DNA from: Sarcophilus harrisii
Taxonomy: Eukaryota; Chordata; Mammalia; Dasyuromorphia; Dasyuridae
Length of the DNA: 64,000 nucleotides
Direction of reading: 5' to 3'
Assembly (NCBI RefSeq): GCF_902635505.1
Contig: NC_045428.1
Span: forward strand, 120,051,641 to 120,115,640
The notes beneath the pieces were generated by a model. The model made no database searches and was not told the DNA's origin. It worked only from the letters and a program-made list of their open reading frames with translations. The first letter of the stretch is position 1. Each line of letters begins with the position of its first letter. Positions 48,104-59,559 of this stretch are shown piece by piece. The position numbers and the translations under genes were made by a program.

Positions 48104-49048
48104 TCTATATACCTTGCTTTACTGGACTTTGCATATATATATGAAATTTTTGATACAGATCGAAGGTTTTTTGGCAACTTTGCATTGAACAAGTCTGTTA
48201 GTTCCATTTTTTCAACAGAATGTACTTACATCTTGTTTCTATGTCATAAATTGATAATTCTCACACTATTTCATACTTTTAATTATTATTGTATGTGTTA
48301 TGGCAATCTATAATCAATGGTCTTTTACAATTTCTATTGTGATTGTTTAAGAGCAGTATGAACCATGCCCAATAGTAGGGTGAATTTAATTGGTCAATGC
48401 TGTGTGTGTTCCAATTGCTCCTTCATCTGCCTCCCTATTCCCTGAGACATAGCAATATTGAAATTAGGCATTAGGGCAGCTAGATGGAACATTTGATAGA
48501 GCATCAGCCCTGAAGTCAGGAGGGCCTGCGTTCAAATCTGACCTTAGACACTTAACACTTACTAGCTGTATGACCCTGGACAAATCACTTAATCCAAATT
48601 ATCTTACCTCTCTCCCTCCAATATTGAAATCAGGCCAATTATTAACTCTACATGGCCTCTAAATGTTCAAGTGAAAGGAAGAGTCAATTGACACAGAAAA
48701 CTTCAGTGTTGTCTTATTTTAAGAAATTGCCACAGCCACCTCCACCCTTTAGCACCCACCATGTTGATCAATCAGCAGCCATCAAAATCAAGGTAAGGCA
48801 CTCCACAAACAAAAAAAAATTACACTCATTATCTTTTTTTTTAAAGCAATAAAATATTTTTAAAATTAAGGCATATATTTGTTTTTTTTTTCAATTTTTA
48901 TTGCACAACGAATAGACTGTAGTATAGTATAAACATAGCTTTTATATGCACTGGGAAACCAAAAATATTCATGTGATCATTTTACTGTGATAATCATTTT
49001 ATTGTAGTAGTCTGGAGCCAAACCTGAAATATCTCCAAGTTATGTCTG
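48104..49048 (+). mobile_element. Tigger1 (TcMar) deletion derivative, both ends present
   Basis: TA dinucleotides flank the element (48102-48103 and 49049-49050). The left part follows Tigger1 5' sequence ('ttttttggcaactttgc', 'aacaagtctgttag', 'tccctattccctgagaca'). The transposase start codon is at 48652 (MASKCSSERKSQL). The right part follows the Tigger1 3' end ('tgcactgggaaaccaaaaa', 'agtctggagccaaacctg', 'aatatctccaagttatgtctg'). The transposase centre is missing: the N-terminal 11 codons are joined in frame to C-terminal codons ('SYFKKLPQPP') at GTGAAAGGAAGAGTC, a string that I recall at both places in full-length Tigger1. About 780 bp remain without the inserted SINE. The 66-codon frame at 48652-48852 lacks the catalytic domain and cannot be a working transposase. 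Confidence 0.88.
48453..48635 (+). repeat. MAR1-like SINE inserted in Tigger1
   Basis: CAATATTGAAATTAGGC (48453-48469) and CAATATTGAAATCAGGC (48619-48635) are the target duplication, 16 of 17 identical, and belong to the Tigger1 5' region. Between them lies 'agggcagctagatggaac', then 'gttcaaatctgaccttag' and 'ctgtatgaccctggac'. Confidence 0.93.
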
Positions 49049-49050
49049 TA

Positions 49051-49415
49051 CTTTGATCTTTGTTGCCATTCATTTCTCGGTTTAATATTTTCATTCTGCC
49101 ATCTGCCTGTCAAGATGCTCATTGATTTCATAAACATCACAGTTTGTAAGAAAAGAGAAAATGGATATTTTATAGTCTTAACTAAGTTTACATTGCTACA
49201 GTGTAATTTTTTTTGGTATTTCCTGGAATCTTATACGATTTTTTTTTTTTTTACTGTGATTGTTTTCATAGTTCCTCTTCTCTCTTCAGCTTTGTTACAT
49301 TAATTCCCGCTTTCTTAAGGAATAATCTCACTTCCTCCTTCATCAAGACAATCAAGACACAAATCCTTCTTGAGCTCATTCCTCTCCATTGTTTAAAGGA
49401 TAAAAACATGTATTT
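49051..49415. other. No gene recognised
   Basis: AT-rich; a T run near 49240-49251. Overlapping frames are chance. Confidence 0.4.
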
Positions 49416-49419
49416 GGAG

Positions 49420-49575
49420 CTGGAAAGGAGCTTAAAAATCAAGATGTACAACTTATTTTACAGAAAATGAAATGAAGACATCTAGAAGTGAAATGATTTC
49501 TCTAGGGATACACAGTTAAAAATTGTTAAAAGTAGAATTTGAATTCAGGTCTTCCTGACTCAAATTCCATGCTTC
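49420..49575 (-). repeat. MIR/THER-like SINE, reverse
   Basis: The strings 'aatgaaatgaagacatctag' and 'gaatttgaattcaggtctt' are the reverse core and head. Confidence 0.6.
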
Positions 49576-49789
49576 CTCAAAAATCCCTCAAAACATCTCT
49601 AGTAATACTTTGTTTCTTTGCTACCCTTTGAAGAAGAGCTAGCCATTCCCCTTTTGAATGTCAACCCATCTTTGTATACTGTTAGTTCACTTTTAGGAGA
49701 GGGGCATTCAGGAAGATAATAGAATAGAAACATTAAATCATGATGTGAAAGGCAATGATGAACCAAGCCCTGACATGACAGTGATTACT

Positions 49790-49970
49790 AATATTTATAC
49801 TTTTAGACTCATAGGATTAGAGCATGACTATACCTAGACATCATCAGGTCCTATATATTATTTATTGTTAGGAAAACCAAGGATTAAAGATAAAGAAGCT
49901 TTCTAAAATTATACGACTGTAGCAGGGTAGAATTTGAACCCAAATCTGACTCCAGATCCAGTGTTCTTCA
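49790..49970 (-). repeat. MIR-like SINE, reverse
   Basis: The strings 'agacatcatcaggtcctata' and 'agaatttgaacccaaatctg' are reverse MIR/THER-like. Confidence 0.5.
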
Positions 49971-50049
49971 AGGGGTATTTCATCAGCATGGGAGTTCCCT
50001 GCTGTGAAAACTCTGTTCACTGATACCTACTGATAACTTGACTATAATT

Positions 50050-50175
50050 TTTAATATTAAAGAGTGGCTAGATACTGAGCAATTAAATGACTTGCCTGTG
50101 GTCACACAGCTAGAATGTGTCAGGGGTAGGTCAGAGTCAGGTCTTTCTGACTGTAAGACTCACTCTTATATGCCA
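50050..50175 (-). repeat. MIR/MAR-like SINE fragment, reverse
   Basis: The string 'gcctgtggtcacacagctag' followed by 'cagagtcaggtctttctgac' is the reverse tRNA-like part. Confidence 0.65.
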
Positions 50176-50221
50176 TATTCTTTCTTTATATATCCATATT
50201 ATGTAATACTTAAACATCTGA

Positions 50222-50470
50222 CTGTAGCTAGGTAGCACAGTATTTAGAGCATTAGATCTGGAATCAGGAAGATCTGAGTTCAAATCCAACCTCAGACACT
50301 AGCTATGTGACCCTGAGCAAGTCCCTTAACTTTTGTCTACTCCAGTTTCCTCACCTGTACAATGCAGAGAATAACAACATCTATCTTGCAAGATTATTAT
50401 AGGATGAAATGAAATATTTGTAAAATACTTAAAGGCACTGTGCCTGACACATAGTAAATGTTTAATAAGT
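50222..50470 (+). repeat. CORE-SINE with MIR-type tail
   Basis: The head 'gtagctaggtagcacagta' is followed by 'agttcaaatccaacctcag' and 'tgaccctgagcaagtccctt'. A MIR core/tail then follows: 'tcctcacctgtacaatg', 'actgtgcctgacacatag' and 'aaatgtttaataagt'. Confidence 0.8.
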
Positions 50471-50539
50471 CCTCCCTCTCCTCCCTATAAATCTCACTTT
50501 CACATCTATCCTGCTCATCTGATACCTTCTTGACTTCCT

Positions 50540-51330
50540 TGTTTGCTTCTGTGCCTTTATCTTCTTTTCTTTTTTCTTTTCTTTTCTTAATAATATTATT
50601 TCTGCACTACTCCCTCCAATGAAAAAAAGTAAGGATAAAACCTTTATAACCAATATATATAGTTGAGCAACAAATTACATTGGACACATTCATTCTATAT
50701 TTCTCATTCAGGATCTCTTAGGAAGTGTGTAGAACATTTTATCAATGAATAATTTTCTTTAGTCTTTCAAAATTATTTTTCTTTACGGTATTGTTGATGT
50801 ATAAAACCCTTGAATCTTCTCCATTTACTTTGTATTATTTATACAAATCTTCCCAAGTTTTCTTGAAATAATTTTTTTTCATAATTTCACAATATGTGCC
50901 ATAATAGTATTGTATTACATCCACATGCTACAATTTATTCAGACATTCCATCATTAGTGACATTCCTTTTGTTTTTAGCTCTTTGCTTCAGTAAGAAGAG
51001 CTGTTGTAAAATATTTGTGTACCTATGGGTCTGTTCTTTCCTTCATAGATCTCTTTTGTATATAAAGCTAGTAGCAGTATTTATAATAAATCCCAAGTCT
51101 TTTCCATTGGGACTAACCAATTTACCATCATGCCCTAATGTACTTATCTTCCCTTAGCCTTTCCGACAATTGTTATTTCCTTTTTTTGTTAAGCAATGGG
51201 CATCAGCTGAAACTTCATGGTTGTTTCATCTACATTTTTTAAATTATTACTTGAAATTAAGCAATTTTTCATATGGCTATTAATAACCTAAATTTCTTTT
51301 TTTTGGGGGGGAAACTACCTTTTTTTTTAG
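50540..51330 (-). repeat. LINE-1 3' part, reverse
   Basis: The landmarks are 'tccctccaatgaaaaaaag', 'caaaattatttttctttac', 'gccataatagtattgtatta' and 'tttagctctttgcttcagta'. It is an older L1 subfamily than the copy at 20.6 kb. Confidence 0.75.
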
Positions 51331-51755
51331 CCTTTAACCATTTAATCTTTTGGACAATGACTCCATCAAATTCCCAATAAAACTACTCAGTCTAACATCT
51401 TATAATGTACCTAATTTAAACCTAATTTTCAATCTACTCCACTGTATGTGTGTGTATAGATCCATATTAATATTGACATCAAGATAGATAATTCATATAT
51501 GAATGCATAAATGATTTATATAATACATGCCTGTATATATAAACACAGATGTCATATTCATGCACATATGTATTTATGTGTACACAAATCTTTCGATTGA
51601 AAAATAATCAGTAAGAAATATTATAATAGTCAGAATTGCCTCTTGTTTCTGAAACATCTAGAACATTTGACACTATAATGAACTCTCAGCTAATTTGGGA
51701 ATTGCACGCCTTATCATTGGTGATTTATTTTGTTATACCTTTCATTCTACCTTGA
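51331..51755. other. No gene recognised
   Basis: AT-rich, with TATA/CACA-like stretches near 51.45-51.6 kb. Confidence 0.4.
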
Positions 51756-51759
51756 AAAG

Positions 51760-51950
51760 ATTAGCTCTTTGACCACTAGAAGATCACTTAGCTTCTTAGA
51801 ACCTCAATTTCCCCATCTATAAGCATACTAATTGGCATCAAAGAGTTATTGCAAGGTTAAAATGAGATATGAAGAGTTTGTTTCCTACTTTGTACTTGAA
51901 TCTTCAATATCTTGCACATATTTGATGCTTAATAAATGCTTTTGATTTGT
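51760..51950 (+). repeat. MIR-like SINE and L2-like tail
   Basis: The string 'gatcacttagcttcttagaa' followed by 'tttccccatctataagc' is MIR-like. The terminal 'atttgatgcttaataaatgc' is an L2/MIR-type end. Confidence 0.55.
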
Positions 51951-52009
51951 TTCTAGTCTTAGAAAAATGTCTGATAAGTGAGAAATTATAAGCTTGTAAT
52001 CTATTAATG

Positions 52010-52150
52010 TGGTAGAAGGGACCTTAGAGAGCATTTGAGCATATCCCTTCCTCATTTCACAGAGAAAGAATATAAGATCTAAGGAGCTTATATGGGTTTT
52101 CCAAGAACAGGTAGTAAGCATCATAGGAAACATCTGAACTGATGTCCCCT
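52010..52150 (-). repeat. MIR/THER-like SINE, reverse
   Basis: The strings 'gggaccttagagagcatttg' and 'cctcatttcacagagaaag' are the reverse core pattern. Confidence 0.5.
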
Positions 52151-53080
52151 TTATCAGAAATCAGTATTCTTTGCTATGACTATAAAAGTCACTCCCCACT
52201 CCCCACTAAAGTGATCTTAAAGGATCCAGAGATAATTGTGACCTGGAGAAAGTCACCCTATGGGTCCATTCTCTTGGGTAGTCCAGCAGAATCCTGAGAC
52301 CCTGATGGATTTCAAGATGCTGTGAGTGCTTTAACATTAGGTGCCATTTCAGCCACAAGCTAATTGGAACAGCTGATAATTCATAAGACATCCACATAGA
52401 ACCAGAAACACTCTGTTAATATTCTCTACAGCCAAGATTCCCATTTCTTAGTAAACACTACAGGGCACCTCCAATATCTTCACAGGGTATTGGTCACCTC
52501 AGAACAAATTTTAAATGTGCTCATCTTAAAACCGCAAACATGCTCACACCTCTGCTTTATGCTGACCCAGTCTTTGTGCCATAGCTGTAGTTCTTCCCTT
52601 AGCTCAGCTGTTTGGCAGAATTGGGGATTCCATTCCAAAAATTTCTTTCTACTTATTCCATTCTAGTTTTTTTCTCTGCTTGCAAACCAAAGTGACATAG
52701 TGAATAGAGACTGTCTTTATTAAGCTTTGAAGATCTTGCCTGCTTTCTGTCTGACTTTTCTTTCATCTGTTGTTTTTGAATTTTAGAAGTCCTTTGTGTG
52801 ATTTCAGCAACCATTTCCCCAAATGCTTGAATATACTGGCACAGCATTTTGATACAGACATAGAACTCCCTGCTGAATTCATTATCAACTGCCTAGCTGG
52901 CTAGCTTTCACTTTGCTTCCTCCATTCTTCAGAAGTGAGTTGCTAGATTAGTGGAGTTTCACATTTATGTATAAAAAGTTAATGATTTCAGGCTGAATCA
53001 CTTTAGGCATGTCGTGTAAGTATTAGAACACACAAATTCTAGAAGCATTTTATAGGTAAGATGAGCTACAGAACACAATG
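52151..53080. other. No gene recognised
   Basis: Two short minus-strand frames (52206-52397 and 52653-52847) have no recognisable domain. Nothing else is identifiable. Confidence 0.4.
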
Positions 53081-53084
53081 CTAA

Positions 53085-53935
53085 CAGGAAAATAACCTCA
53101 TAAATATCATTGAGAATTGGAAAGATGAAGCCCCCATTCCTGGAATATATTGGAAGGGTATGTTTTGTTTCAAATGAACAGGGTAAGTAAAGGGAGGAGA
53201 AAAATAAGTAGCATTATATATTAAGAAGACAAACTTAGATGAGGTAATCCAGCAACCAGAGGAAAAGCACCAGCATGATGGAGAGCATTTGGTTAAAGAT
53301 AAATGGGTACAGATCTAGATTACATTGTAATTAGAGTATATTATGGACCACCAGTTAAAAAAATAAGAATGGAAATATATGAAGAGCTCAGGAAACAGAT
53401 CACAATCTTGAGACAGAAGCATGATAATTAGATGTGTCCCTCTGGGAAAGAACAGGAAAGTTAATAATTTATTGACTTGCTTTAATGTTAATTTCAAATT
53501 TCAAATGATGGAGGAATTATTTGGATGGAGTAAAATTCACTTCTAAATTTTATTCTTACCAAGATAAGATTTAGTTGTCATAGTGGAAGTGATGAAAAAC
53601 GTGTAGGGAAGTGATTGCTTCTTACAACTTGTGATACTGAAGGAGAGAAAAATTGGAAATATTCTGACATGTCCCTCATTTTTGAAAGAGCAGATTTTAA
53701 AAAGTTTAGGGAAAGGAGAAGGTAGATTCTATGTCATAAATTCTTTAAGGAAAATTAAGGGGAATAGGATAGATGTTTTCAAAAATGAAATTCCAAAGAC
53801 AAAAAGAGTATCAATAAGGAGAAAAGAGAATGTTGGCTTAAAGGCAATTATGTGGATTCACAGAAAATTTAACAACTATCATTTTAAATATATAAAGAAA
53901 GGATAGGAAGGAAAAACAGAGAAGGTCAGATGAAT
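53085..53935 (+). repeat. CR1/L3-type LINE: endonuclease region
   Basis: The strings 'caaatgaacagggtaagtaa', 'agcatttggttaaagataaa' and 'gagtatattatggaccacca' ('VYYGPP', family 'VYYRPP') follow the CR1/L3 endonuclease order. Then comes 'FERADFKKFRE', matching the family's 'RADFNKLR'-type motif near 53685-53720. It is an ancient, highly broken copy. Confidence 0.7.
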
Positions 53936-54067
53936 ATAAAATCTGTTTTGTTATTCTTGTAAGAATGATATTGAGATTTCTAAATCTATCAACATTTCCC
54001 TGCACCTAGTTCTCCCTACCATGAACAATGTTCCTTAAATCTGAAGATTTGGAGACCACACTCATCT
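53936..54067. other. Spacer, unassigned
   Basis: Probably decayed LINE or inserted sequence; it has a (TTG)n stretch at 54068-54081 on its right edge. Confidence 0.4.
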
Positions 54068-54255
54068 GTTGTTGTTGTTGTTTTTTGAGGTGGGGCGGGA
54101 GGGGGTTATTTTTGCTTTTTGCTGGGGCAATTTGGGTTAAGTGATGTGCCCAGGGTCACACAGCTAAAAAGTATTAAGTATCTGAGACCAGATTTGAACT
54201 CAGGTCCTCCTGACTTCAGGGCTGGTGTTCTATCCACTTTGCCACCTCGCTGTCC
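54068..54255 (-). repeat. MAR1-like SINE, reverse
   Basis: The strings 'gtgcccagggtcacacagct', 'aggtcctcctgacttcagg' and 'ctatccactttgccacctcg' mark a well-preserved reverse copy. A G-rich stretch at 54089-54105 precedes it. Confidence 0.9.
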
Positions 54256-54655
54256 AACCACCCTTTTCTGTATTAACCCTCCCACACCCAAATATGTCCT
54301 CTCAGTATTGGGACTCTGCCTTGGAGCTAATTGGTTCCTATCAGTAGCTACATGAAAATACTTCTCAAAATACCATTAAAGCCAAAATAATGCTTCTTGT
54401 TCCATTCAGCTATCTACCAGGATCCCAGAGTCTATCTTGCATGGCTACTTTGCCATCTAATTCCTCTTTTCCACTAACACCCCAATATGTATTGTACATT
54501 CTTATTAAAATATAAATTCCTTATATAATAGGAAATGCTTTTGTTTTTACTATTTATATACTTAGAAGGCAGTACAAAATGCTTTTTTATTCAATTATAT
54601 TCATTTGTTTCTTTGGCTCCATACATCAATATTCTGACTACCCATAGCAAAATTG
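54256..54655. other. No gene recognised
   Basis: Unassigned sequence between the SINE and the reverse L1. Confidence 0.4.
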
Positions 54656-54659
54656 TCTT

Positions 54660-55975
54660 CTTCTTTTTCTTTTTTAAATTCAATAGTATTTTATTTTTCC
54701 AATTACATGGAAAGATAGTTTTAACATTCATTTTTGTAACATTTTTAATTTTATTTTTTTCTCTCTCTTTCTTCCTTACTCCCCCCCTTCCAAAGAAAAC
54801 AAGCAATCTGATATGGGTTACACATGTACAATCATTTTAAACATATTCCCATATAGTCATATCGTGAAAGAAAAATCAGAACAAAAGGAAACAAACATGA
54901 GGAAAAAAATAACAAAAAAGATGAAAATAGCATGTTTTGATTCAATTCAGCCTCCATAGTGCTCTCTCTAGATGCAAAGGGTATTTTCTATCCCCTATCT
55001 ATTTCTATCACACAGCATTGCTGAGAGGAGCTATGTCTATCATAGTTGATCATCACATAGTCCTGCTATTGTTGTGTGTCTTTGTCTGGTTCTGCTTACT
55101 TCACTCAGCATCAGTTCACACAAGCATTTCCAGGCTTTCTGACATCAGCCTGCTCATCATTCCTTATAGAACAATAACATTTCATTACTTTCATATCCCA
55201 TAACTTATTCAGCAATTGCCCGACTGTTATTCACTCAATTTCCTATGCTCTGCCACCACAAAAAGAACTGTTACAAATATTTTTACACATGTGGGTCATT
55301 TCCCTTCTTTTATGATTTCTTTAGGATGCAAAACCAGTAGTGACACTGCTTGTTCAAAGAATATGCACCATCTTATAGTCTTTTGGGCATAGTTCCCAAT
55401 TGCTCTCTGGAATGGTTGGATCAGTTCACAATTCCACTAACAGTGCATTAATAGTCCAGTTTTCCCACATCTCTTCCAACATTTATCATTGTCTTTTCTT
55501 GTCATCTTAATCAATTAAATAGGTGTGAGATGATATAATTTGCATTTCTCTACTCAATAGTGATTTAGAGCATTTTTTTCATATGACTAGAGATGGCTAT
55601 ATTTTCTCCATCCGAAAATTGTCAAATTATATACTTTGATCATTTATCAATTGAAGAATGACTTTTATTCTTATTCAGTTCTCTCTATATTTAGAAATGA
55701 GGCCTTTGTCAGAAACAATAGTTATAAAAATTGTTCCCCAGCTTTCTGCTTTCCTTCTAATCTTGGTTGTATTAATTTTGTGGAAAAATTTTTTAATTTA
55801 ATATGATCAAAAATTATTCATTTTGCATTTCATAATGTACTCTATTTCTTCTTTGGTCATACACACTTCCCTTCTTCAAAGATCTGATAGGTAAACTATC
55901 CATTGCTCTTTTTCATATTATTAGTTTGTTCCACCCATGAACAACTGATATTTTTGCAATTTTCTCCACTAAGAA
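54660..55975 (-). repeat. 5'-truncated LINE-1, reverse
   Basis: The reverse complement follows the L1 3' UTR and the ORF2 C-terminus. Landmarks are 'tctggttctgcttacttcac', 'tctggaatggttggatcagt', 'caacagtgcatta'-like, 'gcctttgtcagaaac' and 'tcatttatcaattgaagaat'. It contains multiple stops and frameshifts. It separates the endonuclease and RT portions of a CR1/L3 LINE. Confidence 0.88.
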
Positions 55976-55979
55976 TTTG

Positions 55980-56560
55980 CTGGAAAGATCAGAACAAAAA
56001 AATTAGTAAAGAAGTCCACACCCAATAATAGCAAGGAAATAAGAAAATACCAAGTTGCCTTTGAGAGCTAGAATGAAATGTTTCCTGGGACTCTGAAACA
56101 AGTTTCAGATGTGCTTATTGGTCATCTTTGAAAGAACTTTGCAAATAGAGAGATGCTGCCAGACTAGAGAAGGACAAATGTCTTGATTTAAAAAAGAAAA
56201 GAGAATGAAGTCTGAAAACTATAAGCCAATTGACTTGATTACAATTCTTGTCAAAATACTAGAACATTATAAGAGGGATAATTAATGACCATCAAGAAAA
56301 TAAATGATCACAAAGATTGTGGAAGACTAATATTATTTGTTGTAGGGAAGATTGGGGAATCCTGTAAATATAGTTAATTTCAATTTTAGCAGAACATTTA
56401 AAAAACTCTCATACTGGAAAGATGTGGATTGGGTGATGGATTCAGAATATATTGAATTATTATATCTAGGGAATTTTTCCTTATTGGCTTGATGTCTACT
56501 TGGGGAAATGATTTTTAATAGAAAAAAATAAAGGAAGGAAGGAGGGAGAGAGGAAGGGTA
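55980..56560 (+). repeat. CR1/L3-type LINE: reverse-transcriptase region
   Basis: The string 'tatgccaattgacttgat'-like ('aagccaattgacttgattac', family 'NYRPVSLTS') and the preceding 'aactttgcaaatagagagat' with 'aaaaaagaaaagagaatgaa' follow the CR1/L3 RT start. It continues the copy begun at 53085. Confidence 0.6.
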
Positions 56561-56569
56561 GAAGGGAGA

Positions 56570-57030
56570 AAAGCATAGTTAAATGCTTACTTTGTGCTAT
56601 ACACTTATGTTCCAGATTGAGGGGTTTGTATTTTATTCTATAGGTATTCAGGAGCAAGTATTGGTGCTGGAGACATGTGATCAGTCCTCTCTTTGCCTTA
56701 GAAAGATAGTTTTACTAACTGCAGTGGACTGAAGAAGGGAGAAGCAGAAGAGTATTAATAGTTAGAGGTCATTCAGGCTTAAAATAGATTGCCATATAAA
56801 TAGAGACAAGGGGAACGATGTGAAATTGTTGTGGAGATAAAATTCACAAGGCTGGGAAACTAATTAAATATGGCAGGAGTTGGAAAGAGGAAGAGGGAAA
56901 AAGTAGAGATAAAACTCGGGTTGAAAAATCTATTTGGCTTGAAGAATTCTGAGGAGAAACAGTGAAATTTGTAGGAAAAGTAAGGCAGGTTATGAGTTTT
57001 ATTTGAGAAATGTTACATTTGCAATGATAG
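56570..57030 (-). repeat. L2 LINE, reverse
   Basis: The strings 'aaatgcttactttgtgctat', 'ggtgctggagacatgtgatc' and 'tgtgaaattgttgtggagat' are in reverse L2 order. It lies within the CR1/L3 region. Confidence 0.55.
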
Positions 57031-57299
57031 GTTGTCTATGCTTTTACAAATAGAGATGCTTCTTCCAAAGCTTGTGAATAGTTTTAATGGAAAAGGTCCA
57101 TTAGAGAGAACTGTTTTTGCTATAGTGGGCTTGGATGTCTGGTTTCATGGCAGGAAAATGTAGTTTCATTGTTGGAGAACACATTTCCTGTGACTGTCCT
57201 TTACTTTTTAAAAAATTGTGGGTTTTTTTGAATTGTCCAAATCAATCAATTGTTCAAACCAATATTTGGGGCTTTTTAATAATACCTCTTTGATTATTT

Positions 57300-58090
57300 G
57301 GGCTTCTTTAGTAGCGAAGAAGAATTGAGTTGAACATCTTGGGTTGCAGAATATAGATTTAAAAGTATTATGACAGACTGGAACATAGGACCAAATCTAA
57401 TAAAATGGACTTTAAAAATAGGTAAATAATTCTCCAACTTGGGCTAAGAAATTTAACTGCAAGTGAATAGGATGGAAGCATGGCAGAACAGTCCTAAAAA
57501 CCTGTTTGAGAGAAAAAAAATAACAGTTTTAGTTGACTCTAAATTCAAGGTGAATAAACAGTCCAAAGAAGATATTTTGATCATAGATAATCTCATCATA
57601 GATATAATCTTTAGAATAAGAAAAGTGATTATCTCTTTATATTCTGCTTTATTGAGATAGATCTAGAACAATTGTTCAGTGTTAGGTGCCATGCTTTTTA
57701 AAGGATACTGACAAACTGGAATGCATCCAGAGAAGGAAAACCAGGATGGGGAGGGGCCTGAATCAGCCCATTCAGGGATTTATTGAAAGAACTAGGGATG
57801 ATGAAAGTGTAGAAAAGAAGATTTAAGGTGAGAGCAGTCTTAAATATTTGAAGAATTGTCAGGACAGTCCCAGTAGGAGAAATTGAGGGCATAGATAAAT
57901 TGAAGAGAAGGAAATTTAAGTTTAATGTAAGGGAAAATTGTCTGAAAAATTAAAGCTCTACAAAAAAAATGGAATAGTTTGCTTCAGGGGGTGGTGAGTT
58001 CCCTATCTGGAGATGTTCAGGTAACAGCTAAATGGATTGGATGAAAAGGACTGCTATTTGAGTACAGAGAATTCTCTGGCTATTATTACA
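57300..58090 (+). repeat. CR1/L3-type LINE: ORF2 end and 3' region
   Basis: A frame at 57463-57660 reads 'MNRMEAW...RKKITVLVDSKFKVN', matching the family's 'RKDLGVLVDSKL.M'. The typical 3' region then follows: 'actggaatgcatccagagaa', 'aaaccaggatggggaggggc', 'tgaagaattgtcaggac' and 'tggaatagtttgcttcaggg'. It is ancient and non-coding overall. Confidence 0.75.
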
Positions 58091-58115
58091 TTCTCTTTCT
58101 GGGGTTATCTATTTT

Positions 58116-58116
<1 letters not shown>

Positions 58117-58148
<32 letters not shown>
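58117..58148 (+). repeat. (CTAT)n microsatellite
   Basis: Eight uninterrupted tetranucleotide units. Confidence 0.97.
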
Positions 58149-58425
58149 GATTTTGGTCTTCTGCCAATTGTCATTGAGCTCTAGTTACGACCTAATGACA
58201 ATTATAAGGTCTTAGTCATATATCTTCTTCTTATAGAATTTTAAGATTTAGAATGAGATTCTTATTACTAGATTAGGAGAGTAAGACTTGTGAAATTTGA
58301 AGGAAATGGCAGGTATCACCTTTCAGAGTGCTAGAGAGTTCGTGGAAGAACTATTGCCTTATGTATTAGTTCCCCCCCCTCCCCATTATCTTCTATTTAT
58401 CTTGTATATATTGTTTACACGTTTT
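58149..58425. other. No gene recognised
   Basis: Unassigned; C-rich run at about 58372-58384. Confidence 0.4.
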
Positions 58426-58429
58426 TCAT

Positions 58430-58545
58430 AGTAGAATGTAAATTCGTTGAGCCCATTCCATTTTTGTAGTGTTTTTGGATCTCCAATGCCTATTCAGTAT
58501 TTGGCATATAGTGGTCAATGCCTGTAAATTGATTAATAGTCCTGA
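58430..58545 (+). repeat. L2 LINE 3' end
   Basis: The strings 'gtagaatgtaaattcgttga' and 'ttggcatatagtggtcaatg' form a decayed L2 terminus. Confidence 0.65.
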
Positions 58546-58734
58546 GAGAAGTATGTGATGAATTTTAGGGGGGAGAATAAAGGTACAAAGACCAGCAGAG
58601 TGGCTACAGGGGTTTCAACTCCCTGAATTTTTCTCCTCTTGTGCCTTTATCATGTTGAATAAGGGAAATTTATAAATGCTTCTGTGGTTTTAAGAACTAT
58701 TTCAGACACCAAACTAAGATATAGTAGAATGAGC

Positions 58735-58860
58735 AAATGAATAATAATGAAAATGTTTTCTACACAGAGTTCAAGACTGCCTATTTTACTTAAATTGGCC
58801 AATCTTATTCACATTCTTTCTGTCCTTATAGAAAAGAGGTATCTAGCGGCAGACTGGGAT
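58735..58860 (+). repeat. Diverged direct repeat, copy 1
   Basis: The order 'ttcaagactgcctattttac', 'cttatagaaaagaggtatct' and 'gcagactgggat' is repeated in diverged form at 59560-59695. Confidence 0.5.
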
Positions 58861-59194
58861 ATGACAATGATTTTTGATTTTTTTGTTTTAACAAGAGCAG
58901 AACTTTGATGAAAGTTGAAAACTTTGTAGGATTCACCCAGGTATCTGCAAGTCCTTTAATCACATGGCTGATATACATGTGAAGTTTCTTTTTTTTTCAA
59001 AGCCATGTATCACACATTTCCTGGTAGCATCACACTGTTCTAAGTCATATGTCTCCCTTGTGTTTGTAATTTGCAAATGAAGAAGTTTGATTTTCATTCT
59101 CACATACAGCTCCCAGATGTGATCATACTTTTGTTCTTTCTATCAACTTTAATTTCACTGCTATTATCATCATGAGATTATCATCTATATTTGT

Positions 59195-59435
59195 GTTCGG
59201 AGTACCAATCACAGTGGGAACTTAATAAATGCTTGTTGTTTGATCAACTAAACTCAAATTTACATGGCATTTTACATTTTAACAAAGCATTTTATTCATA
59301 ACTCTATGAGGTAAATAAAATATTATTAGCTCCATTTTACAGATGAGCCTCTCTAATATAGAGGTTCAGAAGGGTGAAGTTTCAGGGTGAAACAGAGTCA
59401 TCTGTGAGTAGTTTCTAGGTCTTCTTAGTTACTAG
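59195..59435. repeat. L2-like tail (+) followed by MIR/THER-like SINE (-)
   Basis: The string 'cagtgggaacttaataaatg' is an L2/MIR-type end. At 59270-59430, 'catggcattttacattttaa' and 'attttacagatgagcc' form a reverse MIR/THER core. Confidence 0.55.
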
Positions 59436-59559
59436 TTAGAAAGATAGCTGGGTAATATTGACCCTTTGCTGTCCATTTATAACTGACCTGGTCACTACAT
59501 CATTAACCCTCTCTGGTAAGTAAGAAGTGAACACTAAGCAGCTAGAAAAATGAGCTCAG

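Noticed and set aside
52653-52847. Lys/Gln-rich 64-codon minus-strand frame
   Set aside because: No recognisable family and no supporting context.
58117-58148. CRISPR-like regular repeat
   Set aside because: Simple (CTAT)n microsatellite without spacers; the genome is eukaryotic.
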